Source: Mesocentrotus franciscanus
Lineage: Eukaryota; Echinodermata; Echinoidea; Camarodonta; Strongylocentrotidae
DNA: 64,000 bases
Direction: 5' to 3'
Assembly: GCA_037976565.1 (NCBI GenBank)
Contig: CP137666.1
Location: forward strand, 51,363,271-51,427,270
In this document: positions 1-10,554 of the stretch, piece by piece
Layout: each line of letters starts with the position of its first letter
How positions within the stretch are numbered: position 1 is the first letter of the stretch
The notes under the pieces: model-generated
The model's input: the letters and a program-made list of their open reading frames with translations, nothing else
What the model was told of the DNA's origin: nothing
The model's database searches: none
Program-made: the position numbers and the translations under genes

Positions 1-2110
1 ATGCAGTTTACTGGGATAGCTCATATAATATCTATTTGAAAATACATTAATGAATAACTTGATGGTGGACTATTTGTAGTTTTCATGTACTTAATGAGTG
101 TGGTAAAAGTTTTTAAAAAAGAAAGGATGTATGTGTGTCTTTCCACTTTCAAAATGTATTTTAAAAACATTTTGAAGCAATGGAAGTAAAGAATATTGGT
201 CAAATTCTTCTGTCTATTTTTTCTTTCATCTAAAAATACAATATTGAGCAATTTCTCTTCAATTTTATTGTATGGGATTTTTAAAATAAATTGTTTCATA
301 AACATAACAGGATGCTGTCCACGTCATTACGCCTATGGGGTCATGTATATGCAAATCACAAACAAATTTGCATTTTATATGGATTTATATTATCAGAGTG
401 AGTACTGTAATTGATGAAGTGTGTGGAAGCTTAAAATTTGTATCATTTCTTCAAGGAACTTAAAGGTTAGGATAGGCTTATATGCAATGGAATCCAAATC
501 CCATTTCTCTGAAGTCTTTGATAGTTGCCATTGCTTTCTATTAGTTCCATGAATACTGGTATGTGAATATATCTTGTTATTATGACTCCACCAAGTTTTT
601 GAAGGAAAACAAATTATGATTTATGACCAGAGAGTAGAGGTCCAGTATTATGTTGAGGAGTTACAACCATACCATCATGGTAACAAGAGTTCCTTCAACT
701 CTTGCGTGTATGTGTAGTTCAAAAGTAGAAAGTTATTTTGGTATTAAACTGTAAAAATATCTGGGGTAAAGAGAGGGACGTGATGAAAGTACCAAGTATC
801 TATTTCTGTAGAATTTTTCTCCCCAACCTATCTACATGTATTTATATGTTTTCCTCTACTCTCTTTAGCCCTGCCCATTTTTTCTACCAATGTAATCTCA
901 TTTTCTTTGTTGTTTGTTTGTTTTCATTTTGTTTATTTGTTTTCTCCTTTGTTGTTTGTGTTCTCCTCATCTCTCTTTAAAAAAAAATATTGTTCTCATA
1001 TTTTCTCCCCTTCTCCTCCCTCCTTTACTCTGTCTTCAATCTTGTCAGTCTCTCCTCTCTCTCTTTAACTCTCTTCTAGATATTAATCTCCACCCCAGCA
1101 TCTCCCTATCTCCACCTAGTCTGCAAGCACAGACCCTAATTTGACACTTTATCAAAAAATCATTGTGCCTTGAGAGAAGCCTAGCCCAGCTACCTACTGG
1201 TTGTGTCAGGAGCAGCTATAGTACATTGCCTATGGTAGTCTTATAAGTGCAGACTCTCTTTTACGACTGACCAGGGTTTTTGCCTGCAAACTAATCTTCA
1301 CCCACTCTTTTACCCTCCATACCTCATGCACATTGTGTTACCCATTTTACTTTTTTTTAATAACTTTCACTGAATTTAAAGAAGGGCGTTTTCTTGCAGT
1401 ACTCATGAATATTTCCATTTTGTCAACAATCTGAATTACGTGCTTTTACAAAATAAATTGTTAGATAATAGGACATTGATGGGCTTATTATTTTGTTTAT
1501 TAAGATGTATATGATATAAACTTGTCATCATCATCATTATCATTATTATGTTTATCATAATGAATTCCTTTATGACATAAATCAAGATTAGTTCTCTGCT
1601 GTTTTGATTTAGTATGAAGTTATAGAATTTCAACTAAAGGGCAGTTTGCTAATTTAATATAATTGTATTTTGTAAAATAAATACAGATATTTTTCATGTC
1701 TTAATTTCTATATTGTATTTATAATTGATGCACATAATCTGTACTTGTGACTTTGTGTTAGATTTTTGTTTGCAAATGATGTTTCAATTTATTTGTAAGT
1801 CCTGCCAAGCCTAAAGTGTGAGAACAGCATAATTATCAAAGTGATAAATTTTCCTTTCTTATAAGTACTACTTAATATGCTAAACAAAATGTGTGTGTTA
1901 CTATTTTGATGAGATTGTGTGTAAGCACCCATCTATGGGGAAGAAAATATAAGACTCTAGTAGTTCAAAATGATATTTATGGAGCCTATGAAATGTAATA
2001 TATTTGCCTTGTAAATAATACATATTTTGCACTATTTGAAACTATGCCACTTGTAAATATCTCACTCACTTTGTGGATTGTGATGTAAATATGAATGCAT
2101 ATTAAAGAAA
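1..2110 (+). other. Gene-free stretch, possible distal 3' UTR of an upstream plus-strand gene
   Basis: No ORF here looks coding: the candidates are short and lie in pyrimidine-rich or AT-rich sequence (for example the T/C-rich block at about 880-1140). The right-hand end is UTR-like: very AT-rich, with three UGUAAAUA motifs within 82 bases and an ATTAAA at 2101-2106. A long 3' UTR of a gene left of the window would explain this, but no stop codon or exon is visible, so this is inference. Confidence 0.3.
2010..2091 (+). promoter_or_regulatory. Cluster of three Pumilio-type UGUAAAUA sites
   Basis: TGTAAATA occurs at 2010-2017, 2052-2059 and 2084-2091, followed by ATTAAA at 2101. UGUANAUA is the established RNA recognition element of Pumilio/PUF proteins. 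It acts only if the plus strand is transcribed here, which is not shown. Confidence 0.35.
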
Positions 2111-2249
2111 AGTGATAACATCTGATAAAAAGAGTCATTTTAATGAATTCTTCATTTAGATGTCTAATGGTGTAGCTTTCTAGCGAGGAAATGCGGTGAC
2201 GGTGACGTTGTGTGAATCCTTTATTTTAGGATATAGGTTCAAGCCTTTG

Positions 2250-2331
2250 TCTGCTGCTGAGAACCAGAACGGCATTAACTCATACACTTTTGAAATAGAG
2301 TTGATAATGCCCTTCTGGCTCTGAACAGGCA
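2250..2331. repeat. Short hairpin repeat, family copy 1
   Basis: The arms TCTGCTGCTGAGAACCAGAA and TTCTGGCTCTGAACAGGCA flank inner arms GGCATTAACTC and GAGTTGATAATGCC, giving an imperfect snap-back of about 80 bases. Related hairpins occur at 13559-13635, 15980-16050 and 59101-59160. The shared core reads AGCCAGAAGGGCATTAA. It is probably a very short MITE, although a transcribed copy would also resemble a miRNA precursor. Confidence 0.6.
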
Positions 2332-2686
2332 TTTTGCATTTGTTTCATTGAAAACTTCTAAGATGTTCGTTTTTTTAAGAAAGTGCATGTTATTTTGTTA
2401 CATGATATGAGACGCTTAAACTAATAATACTCTTTAGAAATTATCATGATATGCCTTTCTTTCCAGTTTTAGACCTTTTGTCAAACTTCTAGCTTGATAA
2501 GGCCCTCAGGTATTCAAATAACCACTTCATACCAAAAATGTTCATTTCATTCACCCGGGTCAAGGGTGGTAAATGTAGATTAATGACTTTCCAAAAGACG
2601 ATGGTGGCTTGGCTAGGATTCAAGATCCGTAACACTCGATCCGTTGACCCGATCTGTTGACTGCTGATTTAGCTACTAGACTTAAA

Positions 2687-3066
2687 GCCAAATAACAAAA
2701 ATAACGTGTTCCTCGTCCGGACTTTTAAAAAAAAGGAGGAGGCAGGGCATTACTATTTACTATTTTGCAATTTTTTCCAAGATGGCTGCCATGCTTATTA
2801 TATAGCTGGCCAAGCCTATTTATTGACAGATATTGTGCTATGTGAGTAGCTTGATGCAATGTATGACAAGACAAATTATTTGTATCACTTTAGAAGCTAT
2901 TTAAACAAAATGTACATCACAGCCTTTTTTTCATATTTTTTTTTTTTTTTTTTTTTGGGGGCTTTTCTTCTTCTGAATAGTAAATAGTAAAAAAAAAAAA
3001 AAAAAAAGGCGGCTGCCGAAAAGGAGGCGGGCGGGGACGAGAAACACTTCATTTTTGTTATTTGGC
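2687..3066. mobile_element. MITE with ~32-bp terminal inverted repeats
   Basis: The left end starts GCCAAATAACAAAAAT and continues into GTGTTCCTCGTCC. The right end is its reverse complement with three or so mismatches, ending in ATTTTTGTTATTTGGC. Internally TACTATTTACTATT is mirrored by AATAGTAAATAGTA, so the whole element can fold. The centre carries a long T tract (about 2938-2956) and an A tract (about 2989-3007). There is no coding capacity, the target duplication is not clear, and the superfamily is not assigned. Confidence 0.75.
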
Positions 3067-4462
3067 CTAAGAAACATTTGAAGCGTTAGATTTATGCCAT
3101 CAATATTAACTAGCGCTGGTAAAAAATTATTATCATTATTGTTATTGTTATCATTACTTATTTACATTTGTTGTTTTTGTTATTGCAGAACCAACTGACA
3201 AAGAATTTTTGTTTCCAAAATTTACTAATCTTTTATAATTTTGATTTTGCTTCTAAATCAATGATATTAGAAGCACGATAAGACCTGAATAGCGCATCCT
3301 TACATGTTTGTCCTCATTGATAGATATCATTTAATTTTACTTTTATCGTCTTTTTATCGGTAAACCCGCCAATAAAATATAGCGAGTCTTTGATTCTGTG
3401 TGTTTGTGTTTATATACACCATATGCGATAACACGTGCATTAACCAAAGGTCGAACTTATCTAGGTTCTTCATTGCATTCTGTCTTCTGCAGATAAATGG
3501 CGAGATAGTTAGCCGAGTTTTGTATCCCAAGCAAATACGGGTCTATTCGCGAGATAAATTGCAAGATAAACAATTTATTGTCCCCATAAATGCATTTACA
3601 TCTACATGTAAATGAGAGCATTAGCACAAGAGTTGTAAATATAGCTCCCTGAACCATGCTTACCATTGTGATTGATACCTCAAATTTTTAACTAAAAATT
3701 TAATGTCTAAAAATTGTATTACTCATTTCGGTTTCTTGTTCTCCTGTCGATTATTATTATTTTTTTTTGAAAAATAAATTACCACCAGAAATACCATTCT
3801 GACTGCATGCTTCATCTTTGTAAGAATATGAAGTTAAAGAGAATGGCACCTGTGTCTACTTTTAAATGCTAACGCAATTCGCTTTTAAATTTGTGATGAT
3901 ATACAATTTACAAAAATATATCTAACAACTGACTTGTATACAACCAAGAGCAAGATCTTACTGTTTCCACTGATTTTGAAGAATTAAATCAAGAAAACTA
4001 TATTCGGTAAATACTACGAACTGCGAAATGAAGCCTCTTTGAAATTGTGTGTTTTCAATAACGTGATCAATTTTATGTATAATGTCATCAAAATTTCTCT
4101 TCCCTGCAAACTTTGGGACGTCTCAGAAATTCTGGAACCATCATTACTTGTTCCAACTTGAAACATTAGCAGTTTGCAGAGTGAACACCAGCATGGGTTC
4201 TTTCGCAACAGTAGTATGATGTATTCTCTATTTTTAGTCAATCTATGGTAAAACAGTAGCCAGGTATACGAACGCTTCAGCCAGATATCTTTACGATGCA
4301 TACAAGACCTTCGTACTGTTTGTTAGTGTCATTAATCCAACACAGAAGGGTATTAGTATTGTGTTAATAGGGCATAGCATGCAGGTATAATATTGCCAAA
4401 GTCGTGTAAAAACTTTTGCATTGTCGCCTCATTTGCGTTTATGAAGCACACACACGCGCACA

Positions 4463-4465
<3 letters not shown>

Positions 4466-4512
<47 letters not shown>
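4466..4512. repeat. (AT)n microsatellite
   Basis: An uninterrupted AT dinucleotide run of about 47 bases. It produces spurious Ile-Tyr repeat ORFs on both strands. Confidence 0.95.
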
Positions 4513-4517
<5 letters not shown>

Positions 4518-4645
4518 GATAAATACATCCAATGGCATGTCTCTTTGCCCGTTGTCATATTCAGGGGGCACAATGGGGCATTTGCCTCTGCAAAAACCAT
4601 ATATTGTGTAGACCTACCTTACATACACCTTTTTTTTTTAATAAT

Positions 4646-4672
4646 GAGAGATAGAGAGAGAGAGAGAGAGAG
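4646..4672. repeat. (AG)n microsatellite
   Basis: A short AG dinucleotide run, interrupted by ATAG at its left end. Confidence 0.9.
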
Positions 4673-5934
4673 ATCTGAAAAATATAACACTTCTTTTATC
4701 GTTTATGAGATAATTTTAGACTTGTGCCCGTGCTTGTCTCACGCTTGTGCCCCCTTTCCCGGCCAGATATTCCTGAATCCACCACTAACGCCTAAAACTA
4801 TCCGATATGCTTACTAACACTTTTTTAACGATTCATGAAATTCGACCACTTTCCTAATTTGTCTACTTTGATAAAGTTACATCGTACCTTTAAAGCGATC
4901 AACAGATCATACCTTATGCCTAAGTGTAGTTGACATGCAAACAATTCGATGATAGAACAAGATAATAGCAGCGCTTCCATTTTGAAGAGAAAATTTTACA
5001 GTTGTTTGAATTCCGTACCTAATTATCCATTCAACGATTGTTATCTTGTACATGTACAAAGTGCGAGGCCCTTAACCGACCTTCTAGAGTGTACATTATG
5101 GATTTTGCATGCGTTAGAAAGATAGATTTTGTCATATTTTAGACGAGTAGTATACAAATTGCAACACGCATTGATTTTTTATTCTTCTTCATAATATACG
5201 TCAATAATAGCCCCGTGTGTCTTGTGTGTATGATAATGACCGTACTATAATAGTGTTCAATTATGATTGAGAATTCATGCTATCTTTTTATAGGGTGATG
5301 TGATACAATTTCCATTGCAATGATTGAAAACATTTTCCGAAGGTACTTGCAATTGGTCAACATACAGCCGAGGGTTGCATTGCTGCTAACTTCTGTTATG
5401 TAATCATATCCCACTGTAATATCTGTTCAGTTCACGCTTTAGAAGAAGCAGCACCCGGTTGAAACAATAATGCGAAGACAGCAGAAAAGCGTGCAATCCT
5501 AATTGATAATAACAGACCATAGTCGGAAGAACCGATTTACCAGGAATAACTAAAATGATCAAAATCAACATCAATAAAGACTGTCAAAAATACAGGTAAA
5601 GGCAATGAAAAACTTCTTTCAACCAACAATGAAACAAATAGACAGAAATTCAGACAGACAGATCGGCCAAAGATTACAATGTGCAAACTGTACATTGAAG
5701 ATCAAAGCCAATTGTGATCTGCTCAAAAGTCGAAATGGATGTTGTTCAAAATGTGCTTTTTAAAGTGTGTAAGGCAATTTTAAAATTGCAATAAATAATA
5801 AATTGTAAAATATAATACATGTATGGTAGGTCTATGGCAAAGAAAGAGAAATATAACAGACTAAAATCAGTGTAAACTACCAAGGACAGGAGTTGAGCGA
5901 CTGTGTCACTGAGTTGTTCGGTGAAATGTTTCGT

Positions 5935-6142
5935 CCAATCAAAAAGCAGCGGTTTGACGAACAAGCCCCGCCTCTCGCGAAGGATCTGACCAATCACAGT
6001 GGGGCCAAACACGTAGCAGGACACGCTGACTCGTGTCATTGGTCATCAGTTAATCGGTAGGACACAATGTTTATCCATCTCACAGAAGCTGAAGAAACGA
6101 TTGTAAAAGATGAAGATAATCAATAGTTACCGTGTCTATAAA
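5935..6142. promoter_or_regulatory. Promoter-like cluster: CCAAT boxes, GC box, TATAAA
   Basis: The sequence has CCAAT at 5935-5939 and 5990-5994, an inverted CCAAT (ATTGG) at 6038-6042, CCCCGCC at about 5966-5972 and TATAAA at 6137-6142. The block is GC-richer than its surroundings. No convincing first exon follows on either strand, so direction and target are unknown. It could be a distal promoter of klf15 or of an unannotated non-coding transcript. Confidence 0.35.
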
Positions 6143-7131
6143 CTCAGTAGTCAGAGTCAGGTATCATGTTGGAGTCGAATACTATTACTAGTAGTATACT
6201 TATGTCAATGTATTTACCAGCCTGGGCATTACATGTATCTTAAATTATTTTCCTTTTTCGCACAGCCACTACTATCATCTATGCACTGTATTCAGTAAAG
6301 AATACATAATCGAACTATTGATATTTTACCAAAGTATATACTTAAAGAGTAATGGTACATGTAGTTGTCTGATTTCATGCCTCGATATAATTCATAGTTG
6401 GCTGAACGAAATGATGTAAACAATGGATCTTCATTAACTAAAAAGAATCAGTGTGATTAAAAGTTTGAATTGCTCATAATCAACCATTTAAAATAGAAGA
6501 TATAATTGTGCATACATGGCCAGCTCAAACAGTTCAGAGAGCTTGAAACTATTATGTCGGGCTGCGGAGGGGAGTGCACAAGTCAGACAAATCTGTAGTA
6601 ATCTGTCGATTAACCCACAACAAAATAAGTTTTGACAAGATAATAATCCTGTTCAAATCTTGTTGGTGAATTGTTATCTTGAACTATAGTGATAGACGCA
6701 GACCATTATGATAATTATGCCCATTCATTAAGTCTGACGTCATCATAATGCAAATGAATATTTAGGGTTAATATAATATATAAGTGGACTACTATTCCGA
6801 TTTCTGTGAATGGTATTGACGAATATCATTTTGATTTGGCTATTCATTCTACCTTCTACACCACCAAAGTTTGTGGTTAAAATAGAAATCGTTATGGACA
6901 GAATAATATTATTCAAGGACCATTACACTTCACGCTTCAGCAATATTGTCGCTCTCTCTCTCTCTCTCTCTTTCTCCTCTGTATATGAGAATACGGCCAC
7001 TGAGCCGTCGAAATAGTCTTCAGTGAACTGTGATAATAGTCATTCTTCATTCTTCAGCCACTGAAATACCTTAGCGAGCCGTGCATGTATTGTCTTGTTC
7101 GCTCACTATTTTTCTCACTGGCTACTGCTGT
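6143..7131. other. Gene-free stretch
   Basis: No coding signal. There is a CT microsatellite at about 6952-6971. The rest is unique-looking AT-rich DNA up to the foldback insertion site. Confidence 0.45.
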
Positions 7132-7139
7132 TAGCGTGT
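7132..7139. repeat. Left target-site duplication of FB1
   Basis: TAGCGTGT abuts the left terminus ATGGCGCGCCG. The matching right flank, AAGCGTGT, is at 9969-9976 (7 of 8 identical). Confidence 0.6.
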
Positions 7140-7689
7140 ATGGCGCGCCGTTTGACCAATAATTCAGATAAACACTGTTTATCGCCGATAAACATTGTTT
7201 ATCGCCGAAAAACACTGTTTATCGAGCGATAAACACTGTTTATCAAGCGATAAACACTGTTTATCGAGAGAAACTATGTTTATCGACTGAAAAACACAGT
7301 TTCTCTCGATAAACAGTGTTTATCGGCGAAAAACAGTGTTTATCGCCGATAAACACTGTTTATCGCCGATAAACACTGTTTATCGAGAGAAACTGTGTTT
7401 ATCAGTCGAAAAACATAGTTTCTCTCGATAAACAGTGTTTATCGCTTGATAAACATTGTTTATCGCCGATAAACATTGTTTATCACCGATAAACACTGTT
7501 TATCGAGAGAAACTGTGTTTTTCAGTCGATAAACATAGTTTCTCTCGATAAACAGTGTTTATCGCTCGATAAACACTGTTTTTCGGCGATAAACAGTGTT
7601 TATCGGCGATAAACAGTGTTTATCGGCGATAAACAGTGTTTTTCGGCGATAAACACTGTTTATCTGATTTATTGGGCAAATGGCGCGCA
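7140..7689. repeat. FB1 left outer domain: ~25 palindromic ~20-bp units
   Basis: Most units read GATAAACACTGTTTATC or the CAGTG version. This is a perfect 8-bp dyad around one central base, with 3-4-bp spacers such as GCC, GAGC or AAGC. Three larger variant hairpins bounded by GAGAGAAAC and GTTTCTCTC interrupt the array. The domain is itself closed by an inverted copy of its own start (TATCTGATTTATTGGGCAAA then TGGCGCGC), so it is a foldback in its own right. Confidence 0.9.
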
Positions 7690-7774
7690 CTCGTATTCCA
7701 GATCAGAGCCGTATGCACTACTCTGCACGTTAGTCAGGTGGCTTATTGAAATTACCGTTCCTTGCCTGATAAAA

Positions 7775-8233
7775 GCACCATTTTTGGTACAGGGCTTCCT
7801 TAGGACCTACTAAACTATATTAGACTAGGAGCCCCGGCAAAATTTCAATTTAAGGGTGTGGGGCGGGGCGTCTTTGGAGCCCCAAATAATTTCATAACAT
7901 TGATTTGTTGTTGTACAAATGCCATTTTTGGTAAAGGGCTTCCTTAGGAACTACTGAACGATATTAGGGTAGAAGCCCCGGCAAGAATATCATATAAGGG
8001 TGTGGGGCGGGGCGTCGCCTCGTAGCCCCAAATAATTTATAAGGTAATATAACATTGATTTGTTGTTATACAAATGCCATTTTTTGTACAGGGCTTCCTT
8101 AGGACCTACTGAACGATATTAGGGTAGGAGCCCCCGGCAAGAATATCATATAAGGGTGTGGGGCGGGGGCATCGCCTCGTAGTCCACAAATAATTTATAA
8201 GGTAATATACCATTGAGTTGTTGTTGTACAAAC
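7775..8233. repeat. FB1 left inner domain: three ~150-bp tandem repeats
   Basis: Units at about 7775-7920, 7921-8075 and 8076-8233 each run from GCCATTTTTGG through GGGCTTCCTTAGG and GGTGTGGGGCGGGG to TTGTTGTACAAA. The right inner domain carries two such units in inverted orientation, so the arms are unequal. A degraded inverted fragment (GCCGGGGCTCCTACCCTA) lies at about 8274-8293. Confidence 0.85.
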
Positions 8234-8329
8234 GCCATGGGGTCTCCAATCACACATTATATGAATAGTTATGCCGGGGCTCCTACCCTACCATCATTCA
8301 ACTACATCCTTAGCTAAACACCCAACATG

Positions 8330-9088
8330 TAGTACCTGGTTACCTCTTCGGAAAAACATACCCATCTCCTTACGCCATGCATCTAGATATCAACAATTCA
8401 AGTGCAAAACCAATCGTTTCCGAAATAGCCCCTACCTTACTTTGTCGATCTTCTCAATAAAGCCAAACCCAATTAATCGAAATAGATGAATTAATTTTTT
8501 AATTTTTATTTGTATTATACTCCTTTCATAAATGTTGAAGTTTCCTGATTGTTACTCTCCATAAGATAATAACACACCAATATAACAAAACACTGTTCCC
8601 TTTCCCTTCAATAGCCACTTTATATCTGAAGTGAAAAGAATTTTAAAGTACCATAATTGTAGTTCTTTATATCATTTTCTAAGCAATAATACAAATACTT
8701 GCAATATCAAACGTCAACAATGTTATGAAAAGAATATTTTCATTTCTATTTTTATATTCGTATATTGTCTTAATGACTCTTTAAAAGTACATGTATGCAA
8801 TTTATATTTTTGATGTACATGTACTTTTATAACTTCCTCTTTACTTCTTTTCTTAATGTTTCTCCTCTCCGTTTTCAGACTTCATGTTATCTTCTGTTTT
8901 TTGTTTTTTTTGCTGCCCAAGCAATATTACCATATTAACTATATATATTTCAAAATTGACAAATCAAATGTAACTGTATTTTATATTTGAAATATGTAAA
9001 GTGTCTTTAATTGTACACATGACCGATTCAGCCATTGGGCTGCGACACATGTTTTTTTAATAAACCTTGAATTGAATTGAATTGAAAT
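8330..9088 (+). mobile_element. Probable LINE 3' end nested in FB1
   Basis: This AT-rich centre is present only once in the element. It ends with AATAAA (9059-9064) and a run of tandem ATTGA pentamers (about 9068-9086) that abuts the right inner repeat. Short tandem 3' tails in place of poly(A) are typical of several non-LTR retrotransposon clades such as CR1/L2. No reverse-transcriptase motif is visible. The left boundary is approximate, and it could instead be native FB1 core. Confidence 0.45.
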
Positions 9089-9500
9089 GAAGCCCTGTAC
9101 CAAAAATGGCGTTTGTACAACAAAAACTCAATGTTATATTACCTTATAAATTATTTGTGGGCTACGAGGCGACGCCCCCGCCCCACACCCTTATATGATA
9201 TTCTTGCCGGGGACTCCTACCCTAATATCGTTCAGTAGGTCCTAATGAAGCTCTGTACCAAAAATGATATTTGTACAACAAATCAATGTTATAAAATTAT
9301 TTGGGGGCTCCAAAAAGACGCCCCGCCCCCAGAGCCTTAAATTGACATTTTGCCGGGGGCTCCTAGCCTAATATCGTTTAGTAGGTCCTAAGGAAGCCCT
9401 GTACCAAAAATGGTGCTTTTATCAGGCAAGTAACGGTAATTTCACTAAGCCACCTGACTAACGTGCAGAGTAGTGCATATGGCTCAGATCTGGAATACGA
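9089..9500. repeat. FB1 right inner domain: two inverted ~150-bp repeats
   Basis: It is the reverse complement of the left inner domain, with two full units in place of three. It continues to the junction CTGACTAACGTGCAGAGTAG, which mirrors CTACTCTGCACGTTAGTCAG on the left side. Confidence 0.85.
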
Positions 9501-9968
9501 GTGCGCGCCGTTTGACCAATAATTCAGATAAACACTGTTTATCGCCGATAAACACTGTTTATCAAGCGATAAACACTGTTTATCGAGAGAAACTATGTTT
9601 ATCGACTGAAAAACACAGTTTCTCTCGATAAACAGTGTTTATCGCCGAAAACACTGTTTATCACCGATAAACACTGTTTATCGAGAGAAACTGTGTTTAT
9701 CAGTCGAAAACATAGTTTCTCTCGATAAACAGTGTTTATCGCTTGATAAACATTGTTTATCGCCGATAAACACTGTTTATCGCCGATAAACACTGTTTAT
9801 CGAGAGAAACTGTGTTTTCAGTCGATAAACATAGTTTCTCTCGATAAACAGTGTTTATCGCTTGATAAACAGTGTTTATCGGTCGATAAACACTGTTTTT
9901 CGACGATAAACAGTGTTTATCGGCGATAAACAGTGTTTATCTGAATTATTGGTCAAACGGCGCGCCAT
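9501..9968. repeat. FB1 right outer domain: ~21 palindromic ~20-bp units
   Basis: The same dyad units and the same three variant hairpins as the left outer domain, bounded by GCGCGCCGTTTGACC and GGTCAAACGGCGCGC. On the plus strand the variant hairpins occur in the same order as in the left domain, so this outer module reads as a direct copy while the inner domains are inverted. Confidence 0.85.
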
Positions 9969-9976
9969 AAGCGTGT
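9969..9976. repeat. Right target-site duplication of FB1
   Basis: AAGCGTGT follows the right terminus CGGCGCGCCAT and matches the left flank TAGCGTGT at 7 of 8 positions. Confidence 0.6.
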
Positions 9977-10516
9977 CTATATTCGATCTCTCTGATACTC
10001 TGCAATATACTGATTTTTGTATTGGTCCTGAGTAATATTCTCGGCCGTTTTAGACCTGATTTATGCCTGTGGTTAGTGCTAGTGACATCGCTTCTATGTT
10101 TCTGACGAATATACACACTCGCATGATGCAGACCAACTTTCTGACCTCTGACGTATACCCTCGTTGAGTGACAAATTACTCGTCTACCATTGGTCCTTCG
10201 ACTACTGAGAACCAAAAGGAAGTCCACATATTTCTACACATTTGGCCATTCAGCGTTCATCCTGAGCAAAAAGTGTGTTTCGCTTTCTCCCTAAGCCTAA
10301 AAAGTTCTGTTTGACTTTTTCCCCCACTAGCATGCACCGGGGACTGCCTGGTACGAGGAGAGCATATAAATCTCGACGGACTACTGGCGGCAACCTGTTG
10401 ATCGGATTGCTACATCTGTATATATCATTCCCATGCATACTCTGAGCTAATACACAGGCCTCAATCCACGTGATACCACAAATACAACACGTCACACAGC
10501 TCTCCCGCAAACTTGG

Positions 10517-10554
10517 TATTTAAACGACCGGCTGCACACAAACCTATTCACATC
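10517..10554 (+). promoter_or_regulatory. klf15: klf15 core promoter (TATA box and initiator)
   Basis: TATTTAAA lies at 10517-10524 and TCACATC, which fits the initiator consensus YYANWYY, at 10548-10554. The predicted start A at 10550 is 33 bases from the first T of the TATA element, which is the usual spacing. A CACGTG E-box lies upstream near 10467. The FB1 right arm ends 582 bases upstream. Confidence 0.6.

Larger units (their letters stand above)
3067..5934. other. Gene-free stretch
   Basis: No ORF with protein-like composition, splice structure or family resemblance was seen. It holds ATT-rich tracts near 3122-3170 and the two microsatellites listed separately. Confidence 0.5.
7140..9968. 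mobile_element. FB1: complete 2.83-kb foldback-type transposon
   Basis: The element starts ATGGCGCGCCGTTTGACC and ends with the exact inverted terminus, flanked by an 8-bp duplication. Each side has an outer domain of tandem ~20-bp dyads (7140-7689 and 9501-9968) and an inner domain of ~150-bp GC-rich repeats arranged head-to-head (7690-8238 and 9089-9500). The AT-rich centre holds a LINE-like 3' end. There is no transposase ORF, so it must move in trans if at all. The architecture resembles the sea urchin TU foldback family, described with long inverted repeats containing short tandem repeats and 8-bp duplications. Membership is inference, since sequences were not compared. Confidence 0.85.

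Noticed and set aside
4353..4817. ORFs rich in Ile-Tyr repeats on both strands
   Set aside because: Direct translation of the (AT)n and (AG)n microsatellites.
7168..7675. Regular short repeats resembling a CRISPR array
   Set aside because: Spacers are 3-4 bases and not unique, repeats are palindromic and variable, the host is clearly a eukaryote, and the array is part of a transposon with matched termini.
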